Assembly (NCBI RefSeq): GCF_900104095.1
Contig: NZ_FNJO01000007.1
Span: forward strand, 1 to 64,000
Reading direction: 5' to 3'
Length of the DNA stretch: 64,000 bases
Source: Ralstonia sp. 25mfcol4.1
Lineage (GTDB): Bacteria; Pseudomonadota; Gammaproteobacteria; Burkholderiales; Burkholderiaceae
Below, piece by piece: positions 32,270 through 39,790 of the stretch. The position numbers were made by a program, and so were the translations under genes. How positions within the stretch are numbered: position 1 is the stretch's first letter; every line of letters starts with the position of its first letter. The notes below the pieces were generated by a model. The model saw only the letters and a list, made by a program, of their open reading frames with translations, had not been told where the DNA came from and did not search any database.

Positions 32270-33946
32270 TCAATCGAACTGGTACGACCAGAGCAGGTTG
32301 ACGCGCGGCGAACGGTGGCTGGCATTGGTGGGCTTGTCTCCCACGGGCTGGGCCAGCGAGACGTCCATCGTGTAGTAGCGCCGGTCCGAGAACCGTAGGC
32401 CGATGGCCAGCGACTGGAGCGTGCGGTGCGACAGCGAGATGCTGTTCGAGTACACGCGCGCCATGTCGGCGGCCACGAACGGTTGCAGCGTCTTCAGGTA
32501 CGTGAAGTCCACTGCGAACAGCCGGTTCAGTTCGACCGATGCCCCCCAGCCCTTGTCGCCCGCAATCTCGCCGGCCGGGTAGCCCAGCCCGAAGAAGCGG
32601 CCGCCAAAACTGATCTGCTCGCTCGACGCCAGGCGGTTGCCGCTGTACTGCCCCGCCCCCGACAGCGCGATGCCGAAGCCCATCGGCAGGTCGCTGGCCT
32701 GCGACACCAGCAACCGCGTGCGCCAGAAGCTCAGGTCGTTGAGGTTGTTCTGGCGGTCGGCGCCCAGCGCATCGAAGCCCTTGTAGACGCCGAGCGTGGC
32801 GCTGCGCGTCACGCCAGTGCCACGTTGGAGGTATGACGCCTCGGCGGTGGCCACGCGCACGCTGGTCGACAGTTCCACCTGGCGGCCTGCGCCGGGCTGT
32901 ACCGCCTGCGTGTAGCGTTCGAACTGGTTGTTGGCGTAGAAGCCGCCGGTCAGCGTCAGCGCGTGGCGGTTGTTCAGGATGACCGGGTAGCTCAGCGTGC
33001 CGCCCAGTCGCTTGGAGTCGTTCACGTAGCGCGGGTTGAAGCCGATCGGGGCCAGCGAGCTGTTCTCGGGCACGCCGCGATAGTGCGACGCGGTGATCTT
33101 GCCCAGCATGCCTTCGGTGCCCAGCGGCTGCGCGTAGGTGGCGGCGTAGTACTCCTCGCTGTCGCGGCCCTTGGGGAACAGCGTGGAGAACGACAGCTGC
33201 TCGCCCAGCGGCGTCAGGCTGTTGGTGGTGGCCGTGGCGATGGCGCGCACGCCCGGCGACATCCATTCGACACCCGTACCGAACGTGAACGGCTTGCGCC
33301 TGACCTCCAGCACCATGTCGCACGCGCCATCGGTGGTGGTGGGCGGCTGCACCGTGGCGTTGACCTGCATGCCGGGCTGCTGCGCCAGCACGTTGACATA
33401 GTGCTCGAAGCTCTCCTGGCGCAGCGGACGGTCCTTCTTCAGCTGCTCGGCAATCTTGCGCAGCCGCGCCTCCGCCGGGCCGGGCTTGCCCTTCACCGTG
33501 ATGTTGGCCACATAGCCTTCCACCACCGTGACCAGCACATTGCCGTTTTCGAACGATTGCGCCGGCACGAAGGCAAACGACAGCGGGTAGCCGGCGTCCT
33601 TGTACATCTGCGTGACCGACTCCGCGGCCTGCAGCAGTTCCGCGACGGTGATCTCGCGATTGGCCAGCGGGCTGAACTTTGCCGCGATCTGCTCGAACGG
33701 CAGCGTCTTCGCGCCCTCGATCTGGAAGTGGCGGGGCGTGAGCCGCGAGGCCAGCAGGTTCTGCAGCGCCGAGTCGGGCCGTTCCACCTGCACGGTCACA
33801 TTGGATTGCGCCGGCTTGCTCGGCGCGATGCTGGGCAGCGTCTGGGTGGGATCGCCCTGCACGGGGCCGCGTTCGGCGTGGCCCAGGCCGCTATGGATGA
33901 CGCCGACGCTGATCATCAGCGCGGCAACGCGATTGCGTGGTCGCAT
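32270..33946 (-). CDS. ShlB/FhaC/HecB-type outer-membrane transporter (TpsB-like)
   Basis: A 558-residue outer-membrane protein of the two-partner-secretion/Omp85 superfamily. A signal peptide (about residues 1-24) is followed by two POTRA domains (HFQIEGAKTLPFEQIAAKFS, about 72-145; VANITVKGKPGPAEARLRK, about 150-225). The 16-strand barrel domain includes the motif SFGGRFFGLGYPAGEIAGDK, matching the VRGY/F-type conserved loop region, and ends on an aromatic residue before Asp (LLWSYQFD). TpsB proteins export one large TpsA exoprotein. None is next to it; instead a repeat lipoprotein gene lies directly upstream on the same strand, 137 bp away, probably its partner. Confidence 0.88.
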   Translation of the reverse strand: MRPRNRVAALMISVGVIHSGLGHAERGPVQGDPTQTLPSIAPSKPAQSNVTVQVERPDSALQNLLASRLTPRHFQIEGAKTLPFEQIAAKFSPLANREITVAELLQAAESVTQMYKDAGYPLSFAFVPAQSFENGNVLVTVVEGYVANITVKGKPGPAEARLRKIAEQLKKDRPLRQESFEHYVNVLAQQPGMQVNATVQPPTTTDGACDMVLEVRRKPFTFGTGVEWMSPGVRAIATATTNSLTPLGEQLSFSTLFPKGRDSEEYYAATYAQPLGTEGMLGKITASHYRGVPENSSLAPIGFNPRYVNDSKRLGGTLSYPVILNNRHALTLTGGFYANNQFERYTQAVQPGAGRQVELSTSVRVATAEASYLQRGTGVTRSATLGVYKGFDALGADRQNNLNDLSFWRTRLLVSQASDLPMGFGIALSGAGQYSGNRLASSEQISFGGRFFGLGYPAGEIAGDKGWGASVELNRLFAVDFTYLKTLQPFVAADMARVYSNSISLSHRTLQSLAIGLRFSDRRYYTMDVSLAQPVGDKPTNASHRSPRVNLLWSYQFD

Positions 33947-34083
33947 GGTCTTACCCCTCGATGTAAACCTGCATTGCGGCTATGAGGTCGCGTGCCACGG
34001 GACGGAGGGGATGCCGCTTCCCCGCCGCCCATGAGTGGCCGTGACGCTTTGCTTGGGGCGGGCGCGCCAGGCGCCCCGTGGAG

Positions 34084-35493
34084 CTAGTGCTTGCCGCCGA
34101 TTGCGCCGGTCAGGCCGCCAACCAGCCCGCCGACCAGCCCGGTGACCGGCGCCAGCGGATTGGCAGGCTTGGTGCCTGCCGTCGTGCCGCCCGAGGCGGG
34201 CGTGCTGCTGGCCGGTGCATTGCCGCCGGTCAGCCCGGCAACCAGGCCGGTCACCGGTGCCAGCGGGCTGGCGCTGCCGCCCGTGGCGGTGGTCGCCCCG
34301 CCGGTAACGCCGTTGGTGATGCCGCCGACCAGGCCTGTGACCGGCGCGAGCGGGCTCGTGCCGCCGCCCGCGGTGGCGCTGCTCAGGCCGCTGGTGAGGG
34401 TGCTGACCAGTCCGGTGACCGGCGCCAGCGGGCTCGACGCACCACCGGTGGCGCCGGTCAGGCCGCCACTCAGGCCGCCGACCAGCCCGGTCACGGGCGC
34501 GAGCGGGCTGCCCGCCGCACCGCCTGCCGGATTGTTCACCACGCCGCCAAGCGATGCCACGGTCGTGCCCGTGCCCGTGACGATGCCGCCCACGCCGGAC
34601 ACGACCGGCGTATTGGTATGGGTCAGTTGCGTGCCCGCCGTGGCCAGTGCGCCGCCGACCGTCGCCAGCAGGTTGTTGACCGGCTGGCCCAGGCCCGTGG
34701 CGGCGCCCAGTGTCTGCGTGCCGCTGGTCAGTGTGGAAGTCAATGGCACGATGGCCTTGCTGACGCCGCTGGTCAGCTGTTCCACCGGTCCGGTCGACAG
34801 CGCGGTTCCCAGCTGGCCGCCGACGTTGTTCACTGCACCGCCTACTTGCGAGACCACGCCGCCCACCGGCACCGTCACGGCGGACAGCGGGGCGAGCGGT
34901 CCGCTGCCCAGGCCGCTGACCGCGCTGCCGGCGCTGCTGACGGCGTTGCCAAGCTCGCTGACCACGCCGCCGGTGCTGGCCACCGTGGTACCCACCGGAT
35001 TCGTGGTGTTGGGCATATTGCCCAGGCCCGACTGCACGCCGGTGCCCAGCACGCTGACCGCGTCGCCCACCGAACTCACCACGCCAGCCAGGCCATCCCG
35101 GGTCTGGGAAGACACCACCGGCACGTTCGCGTCCTTGATCGCATCACCCACGCCGCTGACGGTGCTGCCGACCCCGTTCACGATGCCGCCCGCGTTGCTG
35201 ACGATGGCGCTGGTGGGCGTCAGCGCAGTGGTGCCGCCGCCGTTGTTGTTTCCGCCGCCGCCGTTGTTCGTGCCCCCGTTGTTGGCGGAGTCCGTGCCAC
35301 CCGTGCCACCCGTGCCACCCGTGCCACCGGTGTTGCCGGTGTTGGCGGCATTGCCGGTGGCACCCGAGCTGCCCGTGCCGCTGGTGCCCAGCGACGTCGA
35401 CCCGCTGCCGCTGGCGCAGCCTGCCAGAACCAGCATGGACCCCAGCAATGCCGTCACGACCAGTTGCTTCGCGGAATGTTTGTATGTGCGCAT
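34084..35493 (-). CDS. PLAPVTGL-repeat lipoprotein A (collagen-like low complexity)
   Basis: A 469-residue lipoprotein with lipobox LVLAGC (Cys26). Residues 27-90 are Gly/Thr/Ser/Asn-rich (TGGTGGTGGTGG, NNGGGGNNNGGG). Residues 90-330 are a Val/Gly/Ser/Thr repeat region with many GxVSxxGxxV units. The C-terminal third has five copies of (S/N)PLAPVTGLV followed by Gly/Thr-rich spacers, ending GLTGAIGGKH. No charged core and no aromatic residues are apparent, so the protein is likely extended or amyloid-like. It shares STGPV, SKAIVPLT and TNTPVVS blocks with the divergent lipoprotein at 36155-37333. It probably forms an operon with the TpsB-like gene. Confidence 0.86.
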   Translation of the reverse strand: MRTYKHSAKQLVVTALLGSMLVLAGCASGSGSTSLGTSGTGSSGATGNAANTGNTGGTGGTGGTGGTDSANNGGTNNGGGGNNNGGGTTALTPTSAIVSNAGGIVNGVGSTVSGVGDAIKDANVPVVSSQTRDGLAGVVSSVGDAVSVLGTGVQSGLGNMPNTTNPVGTTVASTGGVVSELGNAVSSAGSAVSGLGSGPLAPLSAVTVPVGGVVSQVGGAVNNVGGQLGTALSTGPVEQLTSGVSKAIVPLTSTLTSGTQTLGAATGLGQPVNNLLATVGGALATAGTQLTHTNTPVVSGVGGIVTGTGTTVASLGGVVNNPAGGAAGSPLAPVTGLVGGLSGGLTGATGGASSPLAPVTGLVSTLTSGLSSATAGGGTSPLAPVTGLVGGITNGVTGGATTATGGSASPLAPVTGLVAGLTGGNAPASSTPASGGTTAGTKPANPLAPVTGLVGGLVGGLTGAIGGKH

Positions 35494-35738
35494 GACCTTT
35501 TCCCTTTTTTTAATGTTCCCGACCCTGGCTCACGTTTTCGCATGCCGCTTCGTTGCGAAGGATTGCGTGACGTGCCTTGGCTGCGCTGTATTGCGCAAGC
35601 GGTGTGCCAGTGACGCCGGCCATTGCGGGCCACGCCATTCCAAAGCAGGGGGTGATGCGCGCAAACGCGCGTGTGGCAAGGCTTTGCGGCAAATGGATCA
35701 AACGCACGCATGAAGCGCGCGGTGGCGGCGCGGCGCGT

Positions 35739-35882
35739 GTTTGGCGTTACGCGTTACGTAACGCCCCGTGACATGCGCTGTGACATGGCGGTGACATGGC
35801 GGTTCCACGGCGCCTGTCCCCGTCTCGCGTCCAAGGCCGTCCGCCGTAACGCCCGCAGGGAACACGTTACGTAGCACGTAAC
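35739..35882. repeat. Palindromes and direct repeats between divergent lipoprotein genes
   Basis: The 660-bp region 35494-36154 carries GCGTTACGTAACGC, a perfect 14-bp palindrome at 35751-35764, and GTTACGT-AGC-ACGTAAC at 35866-35882, a 7-bp inverted repeat with the same core. Between them GTGACATGGCG occurs twice in tandem after a variant GTGACATGCGC (35768-35803). Paired operators for a shared regulator are the likely reading. No gene is evident in the region. Confidence 0.6.
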
Positions 35883-36154
35883 ACCACAACGCCGTCCGGC
35901 ACGACGCTTCGAGCGCGCTCGACGCAGCCCCCCTGCATCCCCGAAAGCCTTGCGCCACAACGGGTTCCAGCCCTGCCGTCGCCGGCATCCAGCGCCCGTA
36001 TCGAACATGCGATTGAGGCTGGCACACCGTTTGCGCTATCGGTCCGCAGCCACGCCAGACGAAGCAGCTCGCCGACCGGGTCGCGGCGAAGCGCGTGAGC
36101 AGGGCGGACATGAAGACAGCGGACTCACAAAGAACAAACTCAGGAGATCAGGAC

Positions 36155-37333
36155 ATGCATGCAACCAAGCAGACGCGCCCCCTCAACATGATGGCGATGG
36201 CCTGTGCCGCAGCGGTGACGTTGCTGGCGGGCTGCGCCTCGGGCGGTTCCAGCGGCGGTGCCAATCCGTCCCCGCCGTCCCCGCCGACCAATCCGGGGAC
36301 GACGAATCCGCAGCCCACCGCCGAAACCACGCCCACTGCCAAGGTGGTGGAAGGCGCGGGCAACGCCGTGGTATCCACCGGCAACGCGGTGAGCCAGATC
36401 GGCCAGCAGATCAAGGACACCAGCGTGCCGCTGGTACCGGCCACGGCGAAGAACGCGACCGGCGATGTGGTGATCCAGACCGGCGAGACCGTTGCCACGC
36501 TCGGCGCTGGTGTGCGCGATGGCCTGGGCCAGATTGGCGCCGCGGACAACCCGGTGGGCGTGACCGTTGCCAACACCGGCAATGTCGTGACGCAGGCCGG
36601 CGCCACGGTGGTCAGCACGGGCAGTCTCGTCAAGGCGCTTGGTAGCGACCAGTTGTCGCCGCTGGCGCCCGTGACCAATCCCGCGGGCGGCCTGGTGCAG
36701 ACCGTGGGCGCGGGGGTGATGAGCCTCGGCGGCAAGCTGGGCGATACGCTGTCGACCGGCCCGGTCGCGCAAGTGACGGACAGCACCAGCAAGGCCATCG
36801 TGCCGCTGACCACGCAGTTGACCAACGCCACGCAAACCGTAGGCGCGGCCTCGGGCCTGGGTGCGCCGGTCACCAACCTGCTGACCCAGGTCGGAAACAC
36901 GGTAGCCACGGCGGGCAGCATGATCGCCAACACCAACACGCCGGTGGTGTCGCCGCTCGGCGGCGTCGTCAACGAAACGGGCAAGACCGTGGCGGTGGCA
37001 GGCGTGCTGCTCAACGGCAATGGCAGCGCCGGCGGCAATCCGCTGGGCGGCCTGCTCAACAACCTGCCGTTGAACGGGGCTGCCGGTGGCACATCGGGCA
37101 GCAGTCCCCTGGCGCCCGTGACCGGCCTGATCGGCGCGGTGGGCGGCGCTGCGGGCGGCGCGGCAGGCGGCACCTCGGGCGGCAGCAATCCGCTGGCGCC
37201 GGTCACGGGCCTGCTGGGCACCGTCACAGGCGGATTGACCAGCGCGGCTAGCGGTGCAGGTTCGTCCAGTGGCAGCGGCAGCAATCCGCTGGCGCCAGTC
37301 ACCGGCCTGCTGGGCGGGCTGACGCCCCATTGA
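36155..37333 (+). CDS. PLAPVTGL-repeat lipoprotein B (paralogue of lipoprotein A)
   Basis: A 392-residue lipoprotein with lipobox TLLAGC (Cys27), a Pro/Ser/Thr-rich linker (residues 35-60), a Val/Gly/Thr/Asn-rich repeat body and three C-terminal (S/N)PLAPVTGL units plus an earlier SPLAPVTNP. Shared blocks with lipoprotein A include STGPV, SKAIVPLT and ANTNTPVVS, showing a duplication. CAGGAGATCAGGAC precedes the ATG at 36155. It is transcribed away from lipoprotein A across the palindrome-rich region. The role is probably at the cell surface, in adhesion or matrix; this is inferred from composition and the TpsB neighbour. Confidence 0.86.
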   Translation: MHATKQTRPLNMMAMACAAAVTLLAGCASGGSSGGANPSPPSPPTNPGTTNPQPTAETTPTAKVVEGAGNAVVSTGNAVSQIGQQIKDTSVPLVPATAKNATGDVVIQTGETVATLGAGVRDGLGQIGAADNPVGVTVANTGNVVTQAGATVVSTGSLVKALGSDQLSPLAPVTNPAGGLVQTVGAGVMSLGGKLGDTLSTGPVAQVTDSTSKAIVPLTTQLTNATQTVGAASGLGAPVTNLLTQVGNTVATAGSMIANTNTPVVSPLGGVVNETGKTVAVAGVLLNGNGSAGGNPLGGLLNNLPLNGAAGGTSGSSPLAPVTGLIGAVGGAAGGAAGGTSGGSNPLAPVTGLLGTVTGGLTSAASGAGSSSGSGSNPLAPVTGLLGGLTPH

Positions 37334-37436
37334 TCTGAAATACCACGCGGGAGACGTCGGGACTTTCCCTGTCAACCGCCCCGGCTAATTTACGGTGCGC
37401 TGTCGTCCTTACCCCGCGCGGCGCATCCTTTTATTT

Positions 37437-37513
37437 CGTGCCGTGAGGCCGTCCTGCATGACCACGTGCAGGACGCCGCACGGCACGCTTCACTTGTTGC
37501 GTGCTCTTTAACA
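37437..37513 (+). promoter_or_regulatory. Leader hairpin plus rRNA-type boxA antitermination signal
   Basis: TGCTCTTTAACA at 37502-37513 is identical to the boxA of bacterial rRNA leaders, the RNA site bound by NusB/NusE. It is preceded by a long hairpin: outer arms CGTGCCGTG (37437-37445) and CACGGCACG (37479-37487), inner arms GTCCTGCA (37451-37458) and TGCAGGAC (37467-37474). It lies 253 nt before the Flp pilin start in a 432-bp gene-free region. No rRNA gene is here, so boxA probably serves the 11-kb pilus operon. Confidence 0.7.
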
Positions 37514-37765
37514 ATTCGGATGATTTCATCCCGATGGAGGAAGGCGGCCGCATTGTTTCAAACGTCTGTCCTACTTTAATCTGGGACAACCATTAGCCCG
37601 AATGGGGGGTATGGTTGAAACAAAGCCTGTCTTATAAATGTATCCACCAGCGCAAAAGCACAATAACGCCACAGTGGCAGTTCATACAGATGGCAGTCGG
37701 ATCGGGGTCAGGAGCGTATTGCTGGGGATCCATGCAGTGGTTACGCACTTTCGGGAGTGAACATC

Positions 37766-37960
37766 ATGCAAAAGAATCTGGCGCGCCATCGCAAAACCCA
37801 ACGCGGCGCCACTGCCATCGAATATGGCCTGATCGTAGGCCTGGTTGCCCTGGGCATCGTCGTGGGCGCACAGGCCCTCGGCACAGGCCTCAGCACGGGC
37901 TTCAGCAATCTTGCCCAACGTGTCACGACCCTCTTCGCCACCAACAACGGTGGCTCCTGA
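37766..37960 (+). CDS. flp: Flp/Fap-type major pilin prepilin
   Basis: A 64-residue prepilin. The leader is basic (ARHRKTQRG) and cleavage is expected after Gly in QRGATAIEYGLI, leaving the Flp signature with Glu5 and Tyr6 of the mature pilin. A hydrophobic helix (LIVGLVALGIVVGAQAL) and a short Ser/Thr/Asn tail follow. GGGAG sits 9 nt before the ATG at 37766; a GTG at 37757 would add three residues. It is the structural subunit of the Tad pilus encoded downstream. It is separated from tadE by a hairpin-rich 374-bp gap, allowing high pilin expression. Confidence 0.92.
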   Translation: MQKNLARHRKTQRGATAIEYGLIVGLVALGIVVGAQALGTGLSTGFSNLAQRVTTLFATNNGGS

Positions 37961-38076
37961 CATCGACCGGCGGACCATTCACTGATCATCCGGAAGGCTG
38001 ACGCGGCGTTCGTGCATCGCGCACGGCGTTGCTTCGTGCCGACCTGACGTCTCCAGACCATTTACCAGAGCACCGT

Positions 38077-38281
38077 GCTGGCAGCCATGCCAGCCGCGGC
38101 GGGCGTCTGCACGCCCGTCGGCAAAGCAGTGGCAGAAGTGGTAGCGGTAGGCACTGGCCGCAGGTAGGCATATGGACGGCCGGGCTAGAACGGTAAGAGT
38201 GGTTCCAAGTCGCGCAACGTAGTACGACACAGCCCGTCGGGGACGTCGCAGCGGGCACCGTGCAGCCATGCCGGTGCCCGC
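38077..38281 (+). other. Hairpin-rich gap between pilin gene and Tad machinery
   Basis: The gap 37961-38334 has three perfect inverted repeats: GCTGGCA-N4-TGCCAGC (38077-38094), GGGCGT-N4-ACGCCC (38101-38116) and GCGGGCACCG-N11-CGGTGCCCGC (38251-38281). None has a T run. They can attenuate or stabilise mRNA so that pilin is made in excess over the machinery. No gene is visible in the gap. Confidence 0.55.
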
Positions 38282-38334
38282 CGCGCGGTGTCGTGTGTCG
38301 CCAATGCATGCAAGTCGAAAGAACCGGGTGAAGC

Positions 38335-38796
38335 ATGGCATTACGGGGGAGCGCGAACCGGCGCCGCGCAAGCGGAGTGGCCGCGATCGAGTTCGCGATA
38401 GTGTTTCCGCTGCTGTTTGCGGTGGTGCTTGGCATCGTCTATTACGGCATGGTGCTGGCCCTGCAGCAAGTCCTGACGCTCGCCGCCGAGGAAGGCGCGC
38501 GGGCTGCCTTGCGTTATCCGCTCACCGCGAACGGCGGCACGCTGGCGACCACGCTCGGCCAGCGGGTCATCGCCGCCGACCTGGCCGCGCGCAGCACGCT
38601 GCCGCCCAATATCGCCAACCGTTTCGCGGCAGGCTCGCTGGCCCAGGCCGTGGCCTGCAGCGCGCCGCCGGGCACGCAATGCGTGCAGGTGACGCTCGAT
38701 CTCCCCACGCAAACGTTCCTGCCGGTGGTGCCGTTCGTGCCGGTGCCCGCTTCGCTGACCGGCGTCGCGGTGGTCCAGCTCTCTCCCGATACCTGA
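38335..38796 (+). CDS. tadE: TadE-like pseudopilin
   Basis: A 153-residue protein with the TadE signature at the N-terminus: RRRASGVAAIEFAIVFPLLF, a prepilin-like cleavage site (G-VAAIEFAIVFPL) followed by a membrane helix. The rest is periplasmic with one cysteine pair (VACSAP, TQCVQV). TadE/F pseudopilins help start Flp pilus assembly. It lies 6 bp before cpaB and opens the machinery operon. Confidence 0.9.
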   Translation: MALRGSANRRRASGVAAIEFAIVFPLLFAVVLGIVYYGMVLALQQVLTLAAEEGARAALRYPLTANGGTLATTLGQRVIAADLAARSTLPPNIANRFAAGSLAQAVACSAPPGTQCVQVTLDLPTQTFLPVVPFVPVPASLTGVAVVQLSPDT

Positions 38797-38802
38797 GGAC
38801 AC

Positions 38803-39777
38803 ATGAGCAGCAAACAGATTCGAATCCTGGCCATCGTCCTGCTGATACTGGCCGGACTGCTCGCGCTGCTGGCGTGGCAGGTGGCGCGCCAGCAGGCGGT
38901 GGCCATCCCGGCCGCGCGCACCGCACCGACCCATGCCGTGGTGGTCACCACGCGAGCCGTGGAAGCCGGCAAGCCACTGACTGCCGACGCGCTCGCGGTC
39001 ATGCAACTGCCGATCGAGCCGGCCGGCGCCTACCAGGACGCGGCCCGCGTGGTGGGCCAGGTGCCGGTGGTGAACCTGGGCAGCAACGTGCCGGTGCTGG
39101 AAGGACAACTGCTGTCCGGGCTGGCGCGGCAGATTCCGGAGGGCGACCGTGCGCTGGCCGTGTCGGTGGACGAGGCCGTTGGCGTGGGCCATCAGGTGCA
39201 GCCCGGAGACTTCGTCGATGTGTTCGTGATCCTGCGCCGCGACAACCAGGAGATTGCCGAAAGCCAGACCCGCCTGCTGCTGTCGCGTCTGCGCGTGCTC
39301 GCGTACGGCAATGGCAGTGTCAACGATTCACGCAAGGTGCAGGGCGAACAGATGATGGCCCGCCGTGACGGCGCGAAGACGGCCGTGCTGTCGGTGCCGG
39401 TGGAAGAGGTCGGCAAGCTGGCCATGGCGCAGCAGGCCGGCCGGCTGGTGCTGGCGTTGCGCAATCCGTCGGATGCGTCGATGCCCAGCGACGGCATGTT
39501 CGCCGACCCGCCGGCCGTGCTGCAGGCCCGCGCCGGCGTGCCGCCGGACGCCGAGCGCGCGCCCGTGGACAGGGCCGCGGCCGGCATGAGCCTGGCCGGA
39601 CTGGTGGGCCAGGCCCATGCGGGCAACACCACGCCGCGCGCCCTTCCCCCCGCGCCGGCCATGCGCGCCGCCGCGCCACCGGCGGCGTCACTGACGGCCT
39701 CGGCGCAACGACGCGAAACCCCCGACAACAACAACGGCGTGGAAGTGATCCGCGCCGGCAAGCGAGCGATCGAATAG
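38803..39777 (+). CDS. rcpC: Flp pilus assembly protein CpaB/RcpC
   Basis: A 324-residue periplasmic-facing protein anchored by one N-terminal helix (ILAIVLLILAGLLALLAW). A SAF domain (about residues 45-110, VVVTTRAVEAGKPLTADALA) is followed by the RcpC region with AVSVDEAVGVGHQVQPGDFV. The C-terminal 70 residues are Ala/Pro-rich and poorly conserved. CpaB/RcpC lines the periplasm and stabilises the secretin pore. It is 14 bp from the secretin gene. Confidence 0.92.
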   Translation: MSSKQIRILAIVLLILAGLLALLAWQVARQQAVAIPAARTAPTHAVVVTTRAVEAGKPLTADALAVMQLPIEPAGAYQDAARVVGQVPVVNLGSNVPVLEGQLLSGLARQIPEGDRALAVSVDEAVGVGHQVQPGDFVDVFVILRRDNQEIAESQTRLLLSRLRVLAYGNGSVNDSRKVQGEQMMARRDGAKTAVLSVPVEEVGKLAMAQQAGRLVLALRNPSDASMPSDGMFADPPAVLQARAGVPPDAERAPVDRAAAGMSLAGLVGQAHAGNTTPRALPPAPAMRAAAPPAASLTASAQRRETPDNNNGVEVIRAGKRAIE

Positions 39778-39790
39778 CGGACGACACGGC

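Noticed and set aside
34061..34078. Terminator between lipoprotein A and the TpsB-like gene
   Set aside because: GGGCGC-N6-GCGCCC can pair but there is no T run; co-transcription remains likely.
37612..37627. Possible sigma-54 promoter TGGTTGAAACAAAGCC upstream of flp
   Set aside because: GG and GC have the right 10-bp spacing but the -12 part is AAGC rather than TTGC and -24 lacks CAC. Too weak to claim.
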